Below are positions 1 to 10,128 of a stretch of DNA of 64,000 nt, piece by piece. Source of the stretch: Phycisphaerae bacterium. GTDB taxonomy: Bacteria > Planctomycetota > Phycisphaerae > UBA1845 > Fen-1342. A program made the translations under genes and the position numbers. Position 1 is the first letter of the stretch. Each line of letters opens with the position of its first letter. The stretch covers positions 62,001 through 126,000 of the forward strand of contig JAJVHV010000010.1 in NCBI GenBank assembly GCA_022072445.1. The letters are read 5' to 3'. The notes under the pieces are model-generated. The model saw nothing but the letters and a program-made list of their open reading frames with translations, was not told where the DNA came from and did no database searches.

Positions 1-2350
1 CCGTCAGACCCAGCGCGCCGGCCCGCTCGCGGTCGGGCACGATCCGCAGCTCCGGCCGGCCCTGGTCGAAGTTCGCCGGGTCGGGCTGCGGAAAGCCGCC
101 GAACTGCAGCATGCACGCCATCTGCATCGCTTTCGCGGCGGCGGTCACCTTCTCCAGGTCGTCGCCGCGAATCTGAATCTCGGCGTTGTTTCCGCCGCCG
201 AAGGTGAAGAGCTGCGCCTGGAAGAAAATCGGAAACGTGCCGGGGATGCTTCCGCCCGATGTCTGGAGCAGGCGTACCAGCGGCTTGACCTTCGCCTCGT
301 CGCGGCTGGTGGCGCCCATGAAGCACCCGCCGGCCCACGACACGAAGAAGAACTGGTTGATCAGCGGCGGGGGCGTCAGCCACTCGCGCTGCGCGCGGTC
401 GCGCTCCAGCCGGCTGAGCTGGCCGTTCATCAGCTCCGGAAGCTGATTGGCCGCCAGCATGGCGTCGACCTGCCGCACCCATTGCCGGTCCAGCTCGCCC
501 TGCTCCGGCGAGCCCGGCTGAACCTCCCAATAGCGCCGGATGCCCTGCTCCACCGTGCGGCCCATGCGCTCGAACTCGGCGTTGTTGTACCCCGGGGGAG
601 TGAGCAGGAATCCGAAGACGAGGTTCTGGTTGCCGGCCGGCAGGTAGGTCGACTCGGGGATCAGGAACCGCGCCAGCACGAACGAGCCGATCGTCATACC
701 GGCAATCACGAGCGCGCGCGCCACACGATGATGATTGAGCCGATCCACAAGATCGGCGGTGAGGCCCGCCAGCCGCAGGATCGGATCGCGCGTCGCCGCC
801 TTCACACCGCCGGTCAGCGGCTTGTCCTCCACGGCGAAGCGCGGTCCGCCGCGCCGCTGCAGTAGCCGGACCGCCAGGGGTGGAATCACGGTGACGGCCA
901 CCAGCATCGACAAACCGACAGCGACAACCTCGGCGATGCTGATGTCGCGGAAGAGCTGCCCGGCCTCTTCCTGGATGAAGATGACCGGCAGGAACACCGC
1001 CATCGTCGTCAACGTGCTCGCCAGCACCGCGCCCCAGACCTCGCGCGTGCCGTCCAGCACGGCGGCGCGGATCGGCTTTCCGCTCTGCCGATGTCGGAAG
1101 ATGTTTTCGAGCACGACGTAGGCGCTGTCGACGACGTCGCCGACCGCGAATGCGATGCCCGCCAGCGAGATGACATTTAGCGTGCGGCCCAGCAGCACGA
1201 TCACGACGAACGTGCCGATGATTGAGACGGGAATGGTCAGGGCCAGCACCGCCGTCGCCCGCCAGCTCCGCAGGAACGCCAGCAGCAGCCCCAGCACCAG
1301 CGCGCTGCCGTAGACGATGTTCGACTGCACCATGTCGATGGCGTGCTGGATGTAGAGCGTCTGGTCGTAGACCTGCACCAGCTCGAGGTCCATGCCCCGC
1401 CCGCGCAGCACTTCCTCGTTGACCTTGGCGATCGCCTTCTTCAGGTCCGCCATCACGGCCACGACGTTCGAGCCCACTTCGGCCCGCACGGGCAACGCCA
1501 GCACGTACTGCCCGTTGCTGCGCACGAACCCCTCGGGGTCCTTGTACGCCTGCCGCACCTCGGCCACGTCACGTACGTACACGGGGCCGCCCGCGGTCGA
1601 CGCAATCACCGTGTTGCGGATTTCGTCGAGCGACTCGAACTGACCCACCGTCCGGACGGCATAGTCACGCTTGCCCTGCATGCGCGTGCCGGCGGAGATG
1701 TCGGCGTTCTGCTGCCGCAGCGCCGTCTCCAACTCCCGAAACGTGATGCCGCGGGCCGCGAGCTGCCCGGCGTCGACGCGAATCTGCACCTCGCGCTCGA
1801 ACCCGCCATAGACCGGAACGCCCGCCACGCCCGGCACGCGATCCAGGTAGGGCTTGATGAAGTCCTCGGCGAAGTCGCGCAGTTTGCGCACCTCGTCGTC
1901 GTCGCGGCCCTGGCCGGGGTAGAGGATCAGCCAGGCGATGATGTTGTTCATCTCCTCGTTCTGGAGTTGAACCACGGGCTCCTCGACCTCGATCGGGTAG
2001 CCCTGCACCTGGCCGAGTTTGTCGTTGATCTCGCGCTGCGCCTGGTACTTGTCCACGCCGCGGTAGAACTCGAGCGTCACGACGCCCGTGTTATCCTTCG
2101 ACGTGCTGGTCATCTTTCGCAGACCACGCACGCTGCGAAGCTGGTCTTCCTGCCGGTCGATGATCTCCCGCTCCACCTCCTGCGGATTCGCACCCGGCCA
2201 ATACGTCGAGACCGTCAGCACGGGCACGTCCACGTCGGGCGTGAGCTGCACCGGCAGTTGAAACAGCGACAGCAGGCCGAACATCACCAACAGCAGAACG
2301 CCGACGGCGACCGCGACCGGGCGATCAACGCAGATGCGGATTAGATCCAT
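1..2350 (-). CDS. RND-family efflux permease, 3' end beyond the window
   Basis: About 783 residues are visible from the ATG at 2350; the C-terminus lies outside the window. This is a resistance-nodulation-division inner-membrane pump, which exports substrates by proton antiport as a trimer docked to a periplasmic adaptor. The N-terminus has the family pattern: a first membrane helix (about residues 12-33), then a porter domain with QLPVQLTPDVDVPVLTV and PGANPQEVE. The TM4 proton-relay segment reads VGDVVDSAYVVLENI (about 403-417). It keeps one Asp where AcrB has an adjacent pair, but has another Asp three positions earlier. The adaptor gene ends 57 bp upstream in the same orientation, so the two form an operon. 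No outer-membrane TolC partner is seen. The substrate cannot be told from sequence. Confidence 0.93.
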   Translation of the reverse strand, partial: MDLIRICVDRPVAVAVGVLLLVMFGLLSLFQLPVQLTPDVDVPVLTVSTYWPGANPQEVEREIIDRQEDQLRSVRGLRKMTSTSKDNTGVVTLEFYRGVDKYQAQREINDKLGQVQGYPIEVEEPVVQLQNEEMNNIIAWLILYPGQGRDDDEVRKLRDFAEDFIKPYLDRVPGVAGVPVYGGFEREVQIRVDAGQLAARGITFRELETALRQQNADISAGTRMQGKRDYAVRTVGQFESLDEIRNTVIASTAGGPVYVRDVAEVRQAYKDPEGFVRSNGQYVLALPVRAEVGSNVVAVMADLKKAIAKVNEEVLRGRGMDLELVQVYDQTLYIQHAIDMVQSNIVYGSALVLGLLLAFLRSWRATAVLALTIPVSIIGTFVVIVLLGRTLNVISLAGIAFAVGDVVDSAYVVLENIFRHRQSGKPIRAAVLDGTREVWGAVLASTLTTMAVFLPVIFIQEEAGQLFRDISIAEVVAVGLSMLVAVTVIPPLAVRLLQRRGGPRFAVEDKPLTGGVKAATRDPILRLAGLTADLVDRLNHHRVARALVIAGMTIGSFVLARFLIPESTYLPAGNQNLVFGFLLTPPGYNNAEFERMGRTVEQGIRRYWEVQPGSPEQGELDRQWVRQVDAMLAANQLPELMNGQLSRLERDRAQREWLTPPPLINQFFFVSWAGGCFMGATSRDEAKVKPLVRLLQTSGGSIPGTFPIFFQAQLFTFGGGNNAEIQIRGDDLEKVTAAAKAMQMACMLQFGGFPQPDPANFDQGRPELRIVPDRERAGALGLT

Positions 2351-2407
2351 CGCTCAAGACTCGGGTCCAACGCACGCCATGCCCCAGTTTGCGCCACCAG
2401 TACGCAC

Positions 2408-3754
2408 TCACTCCCGTGCCGCCACACCGCCGGCCGGCTGCCCATTTGGCATGGGCATCGGAATCACCGGCGTCGGGCCGTTGATGCGCTCATTGGCCCG
2501 CACGACCACCAGGTCGCCAGCCTTCAGCCCCGCGGCCTGCACTTCGACTTCGGTTCCCACCTCGAGCCCGGTGGTCACCGCCAGGGGCATCGCCATCTTG
2601 GACGGCGGACCGGCCGCGCCAGCCCCGCCGGGCGCCAGTTCTTCCGGCGGCGCCCCGGCCGCGCCAGGCGGACCGGACGCCGGCGCGTCACGGACGACGA
2701 ATACCTGCTTGCTGGGGCCGTGCGCGACGATCGCATCTTTGCTGACCATGAGCCGCTTGCCCGCTGGACCGGCCGGCACGTTGGCCCAGACGAACATGCC
2801 GGGAAGCAGCGTGTGGTCCGCATTCGGCACGTCGATCTCGATGGGAAACGTGCGTGAGGCCGGCGTCGCGAGGGGAATGACGCGCGTGATCGTCACCGGC
2901 TGGGATCGGCTCAGCGCCTCCACCTCGATTGACGCCGGCGACCCGCTGCGCGCGAATGAGATCGCGGCTTCGGGTACGTCCACGCGAACTTTCACCGTCT
3001 CGATCGAGACAATCTCGCCGACGGCGCCGCCGGCCTGAAACCCGCCTCCGGCCTGAAGCCACTCACCCACTTCCGTGTTTTTCGAAACCAGAAAGCCATC
3101 GAACGGCGCGAGGACGTCAGTCTTGTTCCGGTCCCGCCGCAACTGGTTCACCACGGCGACCTGCGCCGCGACGTCGTAGCGTGCCCGAGCCTTCTCCTCG
3201 GCCCGCGGCCCGTTGCTCCACAGATCGAGCTCCGCCCGCGCCGCCGCCAGCCGTCGCTCCGCGGCCAGGAACTCCATCTCCGTGTCGTGCCGTTCCTTCT
3301 CGTTGCTCTCGCCTTGCGCCGTGAGTTCGGCGATGCGCTCGCGCTCATAGAGCCACTTCTTGTGCAGCGCTTCGGTCTCCTGCACCGTGGCACGCTGCCG
3401 TTCGAGCACCTCCTTACGCGTACCCGCTTCCAGCTCGTCGCGCTTGGCCTCCAGCGACGCCAGCCGGGCGGTCGCCTCGGCCAGCCGCAGGTCGGCCAGC
3501 TCGGGGTCGATCCGCGCGATCGTCGCTCCCTGCCGCACCAACTGCCCCTCGCTGAAGGACACCTCCTTCACCACCCCGCTGGTCTCCACCGCGATGACGC
3601 AACGCTTCTCGGGCAAAACGGTCCCGACCAGCCGCAGCGTCGGCGGAATGTCGCGCTCGACCACCGGCGCCACGACCACGGGCTGCGCCGCGGGCCCGTG
3701 CTGCGCCGCCAACAGCGCGATCAGCGGCACAATCTGCAACAACAACGCTGTCAT
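2408..3754 (-). CDS. RND efflux periplasmic adaptor (HlyD/MFP family)
   Basis: 448 residues from the ATG at 3754, preceded on its strand by an AGGG-type ribosome site. An in-frame extension upstream to 3895 looks non-coding (Arg/Cys-rich, no signal). The N-terminus MTALLLQIVPLIALLAAQ is a signal peptide. A barrel-sandwich half follows (TSGVVKEVSFSEGQLVRQGA), then a long alpha-helical hairpin rich in Glu, Arg and Ala (about 85-200), the second lipoyl half (VLAPFDGFLVSKNTEVGEWL), a beta-barrel and a membrane-proximal domain. This is the standard adaptor linking an RND pump to an outer-membrane channel. A Pro/Gly/Ala-rich insert (about residues 360-385) interrupts the C-terminal part. It precedes the permease gene by 57 bp. 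Confidence 0.92.
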   Translation of the reverse strand: MTALLLQIVPLIALLAAQHGPAAQPVVVAPVVERDIPPTLRLVGTVLPEKRCVIAVETSGVVKEVSFSEGQLVRQGATIARIDPELADLRLAEATARLASLEAKRDELEAGTRKEVLERQRATVQETEALHKKWLYERERIAELTAQGESNEKERHDTEMEFLAAERRLAAARAELDLWSNGPRAEEKARARYDVAAQVAVVNQLRRDRNKTDVLAPFDGFLVSKNTEVGEWLQAGGGFQAGGAVGEIVSIETVKVRVDVPEAAISFARSGSPASIEVEALSRSQPVTITRVIPLATPASRTFPIEIDVPNADHTLLPGMFVWANVPAGPAGKRLMVSKDAIVAHGPSKQVFVVRDAPASGPPGAAGAPPEELAPGGAGAAGPPSKMAMPLAVTTGLEVGTEVEVQAAGLKAGDLVVVRANERINGPTPVIPMPMPNGQPAGGVAARE

Positions 3755-4256
3755 GTTCCCTTGCACCCTTCTGTCTGGTGGGATGTCGCCGGGCGGCGTG
3801 AGCTCAACCGTGCACGATGATAGCCGACCCGCCCTGCCCCGCAAATTTCGGCACGTCCCGAAAACAACGCCTCCAGACTCGCCGCCGGTCCGCATCCCAC
3901 CGTAATCTTCAAGATTCCGATATCTTTCAATGAGTAATCGCGCTTCGCTGCCAAAAGCACTTGCAGCCGCCGCACGCCTCAGCTAACATCTGTCACAGTT
4001 TGCCAGCCGGCAAGCCGATACTCCCGGATTGAGTCTCCACGATCGAACCGATCAGGGGATTCGTCCACCCACCCGGGATCGCTACGGTGTGCTCTCGGCG
4101 GGCGTTGCGGACCGTCCCCACGAACGAAGCTGACGGCGGCTTGACAGATATCCTGCAAACGCAGGCCGGGGTCGGACTATGAAGAAAGCGCGGCAGCGTG
4201 GCCGGCGCTTGTTGCTAACTGCTGAAAAGACAGAGTCTTAACAACTTCGAACCGAC
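3755..4256. other. Divergent intergenic region between the efflux operon and fusA
   Basis: About 500 bp separate the divergent adaptor gene and EF-G gene, so promoters for both should lie here. A TTGACA at 4141-4146 points toward fusA, but I see no convincing -10 element at the usual distance. A 20-codon frame (4179-4241) beginning MKKARQRG lies just upstream of fusA; nothing supports its translation. No RNA element was recognised. Confidence 0.4.
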
Positions 4257-6362
4257 GTGACTCCCATGGACCCGATTCAGAAAATCAGAAACATCGGCAT
4301 TTCCGCCCACATCGACTCCGGTAAAACCACGCTCAGCGAGCGCATCCTCTTCTACAGCGGGCGGATTCACAAGATGGGTGAGGTTCACGACGGGACCGCC
4401 GGCGGCGGCGCGACCATGGACCACATGGAGCTTGAGAAGGAGCGGGGCATCACGATCACGTCGGCCGCCACCCACCTCGAGTGGCTCGACCACCAGATCA
4501 ACCTGATCGACACGCCCGGACACGTCGACTTCACCATCGAAGTCGAACGCTCGCTGCGCGTGCTTGACGGCGCCATCCTCGTGCTGTGCGGCGTGGGTGG
4601 CGTGCAGTCGCAGTCGCTGACGGTCGATCGGCAGATGAAGCGCTACGGCGTTCCGCGGCTGGCGTTCATCAACAAGCTCGACCGCGTCGGGGCCGACCCG
4701 GCCCGCGTCGTCGGCGAGATCGAGACCAAGCTCGGCCTCGAAGCTGTGCCGATTCAGCTACCCATTGGATCCGAGCAGGAATTCAAGGGCGTCGTCGACC
4801 TCGTCACGATGCAGGCGGTCTACTTCGACGGCCCGAAGGGCGAAGACGTGCGTTGCATCGACATCCCCGCCGAACTCCGCGACGCGGCCGACCGCGCCCG
4901 CCACGGCCTGCTCGACTCGCTGTCGCTCTACGACGACGAGCTGATGGAAATGCTACTGGAAGGCAGCGATCCCAGCATCGACCAGCTCCACACCATCATC
5001 CGCCGTCTGACCATCGGGCGCGAAATCGTGCCGGTGCTGATGGGGACGGCGTTCAAGAACAAGGGCGTGCAGCCGTTGCTCGACGCCGTCGTCCGATATC
5101 TGCCGTCGCCGACCGACCGCATGTATTTCGTCAAGGACAGCGACAACGACAACGCCGAAGTTCCGATCACCGCCGACCCCGACGCGCCGGCCGTGGCGAT
5201 GGCCTTCAAGATCGTGGACGAGACCTTCGGCCAGCTCACCTACACGCGCGTCTATCAGGGCCAGATTCGCAAGAGCGAAACGTACCTCAACCCGCGCACC
5301 CGCCGCACGCAGCGCGTCGGCCGGATGGTCCGCATGCACGCGGACGAGAAGGAAGACGTGACCGAGGCCGGCCCGGGCGACATCGTGGCGCTGATCGGCG
5401 TGGATTGTGCCAGCGGCGACACGCTCTGCGACGAGTCGGTCAGCTATTCGCTTGAGAGCATTTACGCGCCCGAGCCCGTCATCTCGCTGGCGATCGCCCC
5501 GGTGAAGACCGGCGACCGCGACAAGTTATCGAAGGCCCTGGCGCGCTTCATGCGCGAAGACCCGACGTTCCACGTCCGCAGCGACCCGGAGAGCAACGAG
5601 ACGATCATCTCGGGCATGGGCGAGCTGCACCTTGAGATTTACGTCGAGCGCATCCGGCGCGAGTACAACGTCGAAGTCGAGGTCGGCGCGCCGAAGGTCA
5701 ACTACCGCGAAGCGCCCACCGTCGAGGCCGAGTTCGACCACAAGCACAAGAAGCAGACCGGCGGCTCCGGCCAGTATGGCCACGTCGTCGGGCGGATGGT
5801 GCCGCTCCCGCCTGATTCCGAGGTGGATTACGAGTTCGAGAACAAGGTCTTCGGCGGGCGCATCCCGACCGAGTACATTCCCTCGTGCGACAAGGGCTTC
5901 CAGGCGGCCCGCATGAAGGGTCCGCAGGCGGGCTTTGAGATCGTGCGGGTCAAGATGGTGCTGGAGGACGGCTCGTCGCACGCGGTCGACTCGTCCGACA
6001 TCGCCTTTCAGATTGCGGCCCGCGACGCGTTTCAGCAGGCGTTCCTTCGCAGCAAGCCGGTCATCCTCGAGCCGATCATGAACGTCGAGGTCGAAGTGCC
6101 CAACGAATACCAGGGCGCCGTTATCGGCGATCTGTCGTCGCGCCGCGGCGTCATCCACGGCACCGACAGCAAGGGCGCCTCGACGGTCATCACGGCCACC
6201 GTTCCGCTGGCGAACATGTTCGGCTACTCGACCGACATTCGCTCGATGACGCAGGGCAAGGGCACGTTCTCGATGGAGTTCGCGCACTACGAGCGCGCCC
6301 CGCGCGAGGTTCAGGAAGAGGTCATCGCCAAGGCCAAGGAACGCGCCGCCGCCAGAAAGTAG
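4257..6362 (+). CDS. fusA: Translation elongation factor G (spdEFG1 / mitochondrial EFG1-like type)
   Basis: 701 residues from GTG 4257; an ATG nine bases later (4266) gives [13 protein letters not shown] and is an equally good start. EF-G is the ribosomal GTPase that drives translocation of tRNA and mRNA. The G motifs are intact: AHIDSGKTT (17-25), [26 protein letters not shown]. Domains II-V follow, including domain IV with the [13 protein letters not shown] segment and a C-terminal [14 protein letters not shown]. The G-domain stretch [20 protein letters not shown] matches the wording of mitochondrial EFG1 and the spirochaete/planctomycete/deltaproteobacterial spdEFG1 group, not classical EF-G (SGVEPQSETVWRQ). 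It sits alone, outside a str operon. No Shine-Dalgarno sequence is evident. Confidence 0.96.
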   Translation: MTPMDPIQKIRNIGISAHIDSGKTTLSERILFYSGRIHKMGEVHDGTAGGGATMDHMELEKERGITITSAATHLEWLDHQINLIDTPGHVDFTIEVERSLRVLDGAILVLCGVGGVQSQSLTVDRQMKRYGVPRLAFINKLDRVGADPARVVGEIETKLGLEAVPIQLPIGSEQEFKGVVDLVTMQAVYFDGPKGEDVRCIDIPAELRDAADRARHGLLDSLSLYDDELMEMLLEGSDPSIDQLHTIIRRLTIGREIVPVLMGTAFKNKGVQPLLDAVVRYLPSPTDRMYFVKDSDNDNAEVPITADPDAPAVAMAFKIVDETFGQLTYTRVYQGQIRKSETYLNPRTRRTQRVGRMVRMHADEKEDVTEAGPGDIVALIGVDCASGDTLCDESVSYSLESIYAPEPVISLAIAPVKTGDRDKLSKALARFMREDPTFHVRSDPESNETIISGMGELHLEIYVERIRREYNVEVEVGAPKVNYREAPTVEAEFDHKHKKQTGGSGQYGHVVGRMVPLPPDSEVDYEFENKVFGGRIPTEYIPSCDKGFQAARMKGPQAGFEIVRVKMVLEDGSSHAVDSSDIAFQIAARDAFQQAFLRSKPVILEPIMNVEVEVPNEYQGAVIGDLSSRRGVIHGTDSKGASTVITATVPLANMFGYSTDIRSMTQGKGTFSMEFAHYERAPREVQEEVIAKAKERAAARK

Positions 6363-6365
6363 CCA

Positions 6366-6392
6366 GCCGAGCCCCGACCGTCAGGGAGGGGT
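6366..6392. repeat. 27-bp dispersed repeat downstream of fusA
   Basis: The segment GCCGAGCCCCGACCGTCAGG and its continuation to 6392 is the reverse complement, with one mismatch, of 60520-60546 inside the 237-bp tandem repeat. It lies in the short convergent gap after the fusA stop codon. Confidence 0.7.
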
Positions 6393-6482
6393 TCTCGCTG
6401 AGCGTGCCGTCAAACTCGGCGCTTGCGCCCACTCGAGCACGAAGCGCCAGCGAGTGCCTCGTCCGCAACGATCGCGACGCCG

Positions 6483-8006
6483 TCACTCCGCGGGTTGCAT
6501 TCGCGAAACTCGCAGCACAGACGCGCCAGCTTCAACCGAGTCGATGCTCCAGCGCACCTGGCACAGCGCTGAGAGGAAACGCTCGTCGTGGCTGACGAGC
6601 AGTAGCGCACCCGCCGCGCTGCGCAGCGCGGTTTCGAGGCACTCGATCGACGGCAGATCGAGGTGATTGGTCGGCTCGTCGAGCACGATCAGGTGCGGTG
6701 AGTCGAGCAGGCCGAGGGCCAGAATGAGCTTGCGCAACTCGCCGGGGCTGGGCGCCTCGGTCAGCGAGACGCGGCTCACGTCGGACCCGAGTCGGCTGAC
6801 GGTCGACAGCACCGCGCCGCGCGCCGCCCGCGACAACCCCTCGAACCGCGCGCGAGCGGCCAGCGCGTCGGCCTCGGCAATCTCCTGAGGCAGGTACACG
6901 AGGCGCGGCGCCGGCAAATCGGTCCGCGCCAGAACGTGTCTCACGAGCGTGCTCTTCCCGCCGCCGTTCGGGCCGCAAATCGCGATGCGGGCGTCGGCGG
7001 CGATCTCGAGCGTCTCGTGCCGCAGGATGCGGCCGCCGCCGAGCGCGACGGCACCCTGCGGAATGGACACCAGGCGAGCGCGGCGCGCCGTTTCGCCGCC
7101 GATCGACACGCCGAGGCGCGGCGTGCGGCGCGGCGTGATCGTCTGAAACGCGTCGGCGGCCTGGTCGATTCTGCCCTGCATCTGGCGCAGGCTCCGGCCG
7201 GCCTGGCCGTCCTTGCCGGAAACGCGCGCCCGGTCGATCCGGTCGCGCCCGTCGGTGTCGTGCCGGTCGAGGGCGCGTTTCGAGCGGAGCGCGTCGGCCC
7301 GGCTGGCTTCGGCCCGGCGCCGATTCGCCTCGCCGCGCAGTCGCCGCAGCTCGGCCGCCGCCTCGTGCCGCGCGGCGCGCAGGCCGGTCTGTTCGACGCG
7401 CTCGGCCTCCGCGGACTGCGAATAGCCGCCGGGGCGAAGGATGGCGTGCGGCGGGTGCAGCATCAGTGTCTGCGTGCAGAGCTCGTCGAGCAGGTCGCGA
7501 TCGTGACTGACCAGCAGTCCGACGCCGCGAAAGCCGCGGAGCGCGTCGATCAGCAGGCGGCGCGCGGCCCGGTCGATGTGGTTGGTCGGCTCGTCGACGG
7601 CCAGGATCTCGGGCGCGGCGCGCAGGGCAGTGGCGATCTGCGCCCGCTTTCGCTCGCCGTGGCTGAGCGACGCCCAACGTGTCGACCAGTCGGCGGCGAG
7701 TTTCAGCCGTCCGCGCAGCGCGCAGGACCGCGCGTCGGCGGCCAGCAGCAGGTCGTGCAAGTCGGGCGGCGGATCGTCGGTGCGCTGCGGGCAGTAATGG
7801 GCCGATCCGCTGCTGGAGCGAAGGCCGCGATCGGGAACCAGCAGCCCGCACGCCAGGCGCAGGAGTGTGCTTTTCCCGCTGCCGTTCGGGCCGACGATGC
7901 CGGTCCAGCCGGGCGCGAGGCGCAATGTCAGTCCGACCAGGATCGGCGCCGGAGCGGTGGGATAGCAATAGGAGACTTCAAGCAGATCGAGTCGGGGACG
8001 GCTCAT
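6483..8006 (-). CDS. ABC-F family ATP-binding protein (two ATPase domains)
   Basis: 507 residues from the ATG at 8006, with GAGGA five bases upstream; a GTG directly before it (8009) is an alternative. Two ABC cassettes and no membrane domain define the ABC-F class, soluble ATPases that act on the ribosome or in antibiotic resistance. Domain 1 has Walker A GPNGSGKST, signature LSHGE and DEPTNHID. Domain 2 has GPNGGGKST, an unusual signature SPGEL in place of LSGGE, and DEPTNHLD. The inter-domain linker is long, charged and Arg-rich. Convergent with fusA. The subfamily (Uup, EttA, antibiotic-resistance type) cannot be fixed by eye. Confidence 0.88.
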   Translation of the reverse strand: MSRPRLDLLEVSYCYPTAPAPILVGLTLRLAPGWTGIVGPNGSGKSTLLRLACGLLVPDRGLRSSSGSAHYCPQRTDDPPPDLHDLLLAADARSCALRGRLKLAADWSTRWASLSHGERKRAQIATALRAAPEILAVDEPTNHIDRAARRLLIDALRGFRGVGLLVSHDRDLLDELCTQTLMLHPPHAILRPGGYSQSAEAERVEQTGLRAARHEAAAELRRLRGEANRRRAEASRADALRSKRALDRHDTDGRDRIDRARVSGKDGQAGRSLRQMQGRIDQAADAFQTITPRRTPRLGVSIGGETARRARLVSIPQGAVALGGGRILRHETLEIAADARIAICGPNGGGKSTLVRHVLARTDLPAPRLVYLPQEIAEADALAARARFEGLSRAARGAVLSTVSRLGSDVSRVSLTEAPSPGELRKLILALGLLDSPHLIVLDEPTNHLDLPSIECLETALRSAAGALLLVSHDERFLSALCQVRWSIDSVEAGASVLRVSRMQPAE

Positions 8007-8263
8007 CACAGTCCTCGCATGTTAGAGAATGGGAGGTGGTGGAACGACCGGGGCGAAGCTGTGATTTCAGAGTCTCACGTCTGCGTCCGCTGCGAGGAGT
8101 GTTTGTCCAACGACAGTATAACCGGCGTGCCGGCAGAGGTCATCGCCAGGCCAAGGCAAAGGCCCGCCGGGTGCGTCCTCGCGCGTCTGGATTCGGCCGG
8201 GGGGCGGGGTCTTGCTGAGCCGACAACTCCCCAACGCCAAGCAAGGTTGGAGTCGAAGCGCCG

Positions 8264-9952
8264 TCAAGGCGGGCTGATGGTGACGCGCCAGAGTCTCGCG
8301 GGACCGGCGTCGCCGGCGACGGTGAAGCGCGAGGCGTGCTGGGCGGCGAAACGGGCGAAGAGGCGCGACTCGACGCCACCGTCGTCGGTCAGGAGCACGG
8401 CGCGGACGCCCGCGGCGCGGAAGTAGTCGGTTTCGCGCTGGTCGAGCACGCGCCGGTGTGCGTCGATCTGCCCGAGTGAGACGTCGCGGCCGCCGGACCA
8501 CCAGCGGCGGTCGGGCGGGTAATACAACGCGTAAGGGTCGTCGTACGGCATGAGCGGGACGAAGCGCCGGCCGGACATCAGGTGGTAATAGCCGCGGTTG
8601 AGTCCGGCGACGACGGCATCGGGCGCCGCGCGGGCGCGGAGAAGTTCGGCGGCGGCTTCGCGCTGGGCGGACAGGCGGCGGGCCGCCTCCGGATTCAGCC
8701 GCCAGGCTGTGACCATGACGCCGTGTGCGGCGAGGAGCAGCGCCAACCCGATGCAGGCATTCTGGTGCGACGTGCCGCCGCGGCCCGGGAACAACCGCCC
8801 CGCGCCGATGATGGTCAGCGGGACGGTCAGCGGCAGAGTGGGAACCACGAAACGATCCGGCCGGAACGGCCACAGCAGGACGACGCCGAAGTAGCAGGCC
8901 AGAAACAGCAGGATTGGCATCGCGGGAGTGCCACGCACGGCGCGGGCGCCGAGCACCAGACAGGCGATCACGGCCGCGACGGCGAGCGCGACGGCGGCGG
9001 CGAAGGGAACGTCGCCCAGTGCGGCGTCGCAGCGCGCCGCGCGGTCAATCCAGCGCGGGTCGGGTTCCAGGGTGTACTGCGCCAGCGACCATGCGAGTGC
9101 CGACGTGTTGTACGCGCCGACGCGCGCCAACGATGCGGCATTCCCTGGCAGCCAGGCGCCGTAGTCGAGATCGAACTTCAGCGCAGCGTGGAGCGGAAGC
9201 TCGGCGTTCTGCCGGGCGGCCCAATTCGACCAGGCCGCCCAGCCACACATCGCCAGCAAGGCCGGCAGGGCGCTGAGCGCCGCCTGGCGCCAGCGCCGCC
9301 GCAGAAGCCACGAAGTCACGACGGAGATGATGACGGCGATGCCGATGCTTCGGGTGAGGAAGGCGGCCGCGGCCATGGCGCCGCTGATGAGTGCGGCGGG
9401 CGAGCGTGCGGGCGCGCTCGAGCGAGCCGCGGGTGCGGGCGAGCGGACGAGCGGTCGTAAGGCAGCCAAGGTGAGCAGGGCGAAGAGCGGTTCGGACATC
9501 GGGAACTGAATGAGCGAAACCCAGAAAAAGCACGTGCCGGCAGCGGACACCATCGTCGCCGACGCGAGCGCGGCCCGCCCGCCGTCGCCAAGCAGTGTGC
9601 GGACGATACGGTAGGCGAGCCAGAGTGCGCCGGCGGCACAGAGCGCGTTGACGGCCTGAAAAAGCGGGATGTTGTGCGGGAATTGTGGCGCCGCGCGCCA
9701 GACGAGGCTCAGGAGCAGCGGATAGAGGATGGGGTACTTGGTCTGGAACGGCCGGCCGGGCAGGTCGTCGCGGACGTATTGTCCTGTGGTGGCCAGCGCG
9801 CGGCTGGTGACGAGGTAGACGCCGTCATCCTCGAAGACCCCAACCGGCGCGGATGTTCGCAGCACGAATGTGAATTGCAGCCCGCAGACTGCCAGCAGAA
9901 TCGCCAGTGCCGTGGCATCCCAACGATCCCAACACTTCGTGGTCGCCGCCAT
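8264..9952 (-). CDS. Multi-spanning membrane glycosyltransferase, GT-C/GT39-like
   Basis: 562 residues from the ATG at 9952; a longer frame to 10087 adds only Arg/Pro-rich sequence and is rejected. About ten hydrophobic helices are visible. The first extracytoplasmic loop carries an acidic pair (GVFEDDGVYLVTSRAL) followed by QTKYPILYPLLLSLVWR, the pattern of GT-C enzymes (ArnT/PMT/GT39) that use polyprenyl-phosphate sugars on the outer face. A soluble C-terminal part (about 440-562) follows the last helix and includes YYHLMSGRRFVPLMPYDDPY. It is a single gene, with a 254-bp gap to the ABC-F gene and divergent from the unknown gene at 10129. No SD is visible. Substrate and acceptor are unknown. 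Confidence 0.75.
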   Translation of the reverse strand: MAATTKCWDRWDATALAILLAVCGLQFTFVLRTSAPVGVFEDDGVYLVTSRALATTGQYVRDDLPGRPFQTKYPILYPLLLSLVWRAAPQFPHNIPLFQAVNALCAAGALWLAYRIVRTLLGDGGRAALASATMVSAAGTCFFWVSLIQFPMSEPLFALLTLAALRPLVRSPAPAARSSAPARSPAALISGAMAAAAFLTRSIGIAVIISVVTSWLLRRRWRQAALSALPALLAMCGWAAWSNWAARQNAELPLHAALKFDLDYGAWLPGNAASLARVGAYNTSALAWSLAQYTLEPDPRWIDRAARCDAALGDVPFAAAVALAVAAVIACLVLGARAVRGTPAMPILLFLACYFGVVLLWPFRPDRFVVPTLPLTVPLTIIGAGRLFPGRGGTSHQNACIGLALLLAAHGVMVTAWRLNPEAARRLSAQREAAAELLRARAAPDAVVAGLNRGYYHLMSGRRFVPLMPYDDPYALYYPPDRRWWSGGRDVSLGQIDAHRRVLDQRETDYFRAAGVRAVLLTDDGGVESRLFARFAAQHASRFTVAGDAGPARLWRVTISPP

Positions 9953-10128
9953 AGGACGCGAAGGATAACGCGCGTCGCGAAGGTCTGACACGACGTTGGG
10001 CGCGCCGTGCCCGGCCGTGCCGCTGCGACGGCCGGGCGGGGTGGACGCTGCCGGTGCGCGGCGTGACATGCGCGGTGCGATGTGCATAATCGGCCGGCGC
10101 GCGCGGCCGACGCGCGCTGGGATCGACC

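Noticed and set aside
4141-4146. TTGACA as a fusA promoter
   Set aside because: No acceptable -10 hexamer at 16-18 bp.
4179-4241. 20-codon leader peptide before fusA
   Set aside because: No ribosome site, no attenuator-like hairpin and no conservation evidence.
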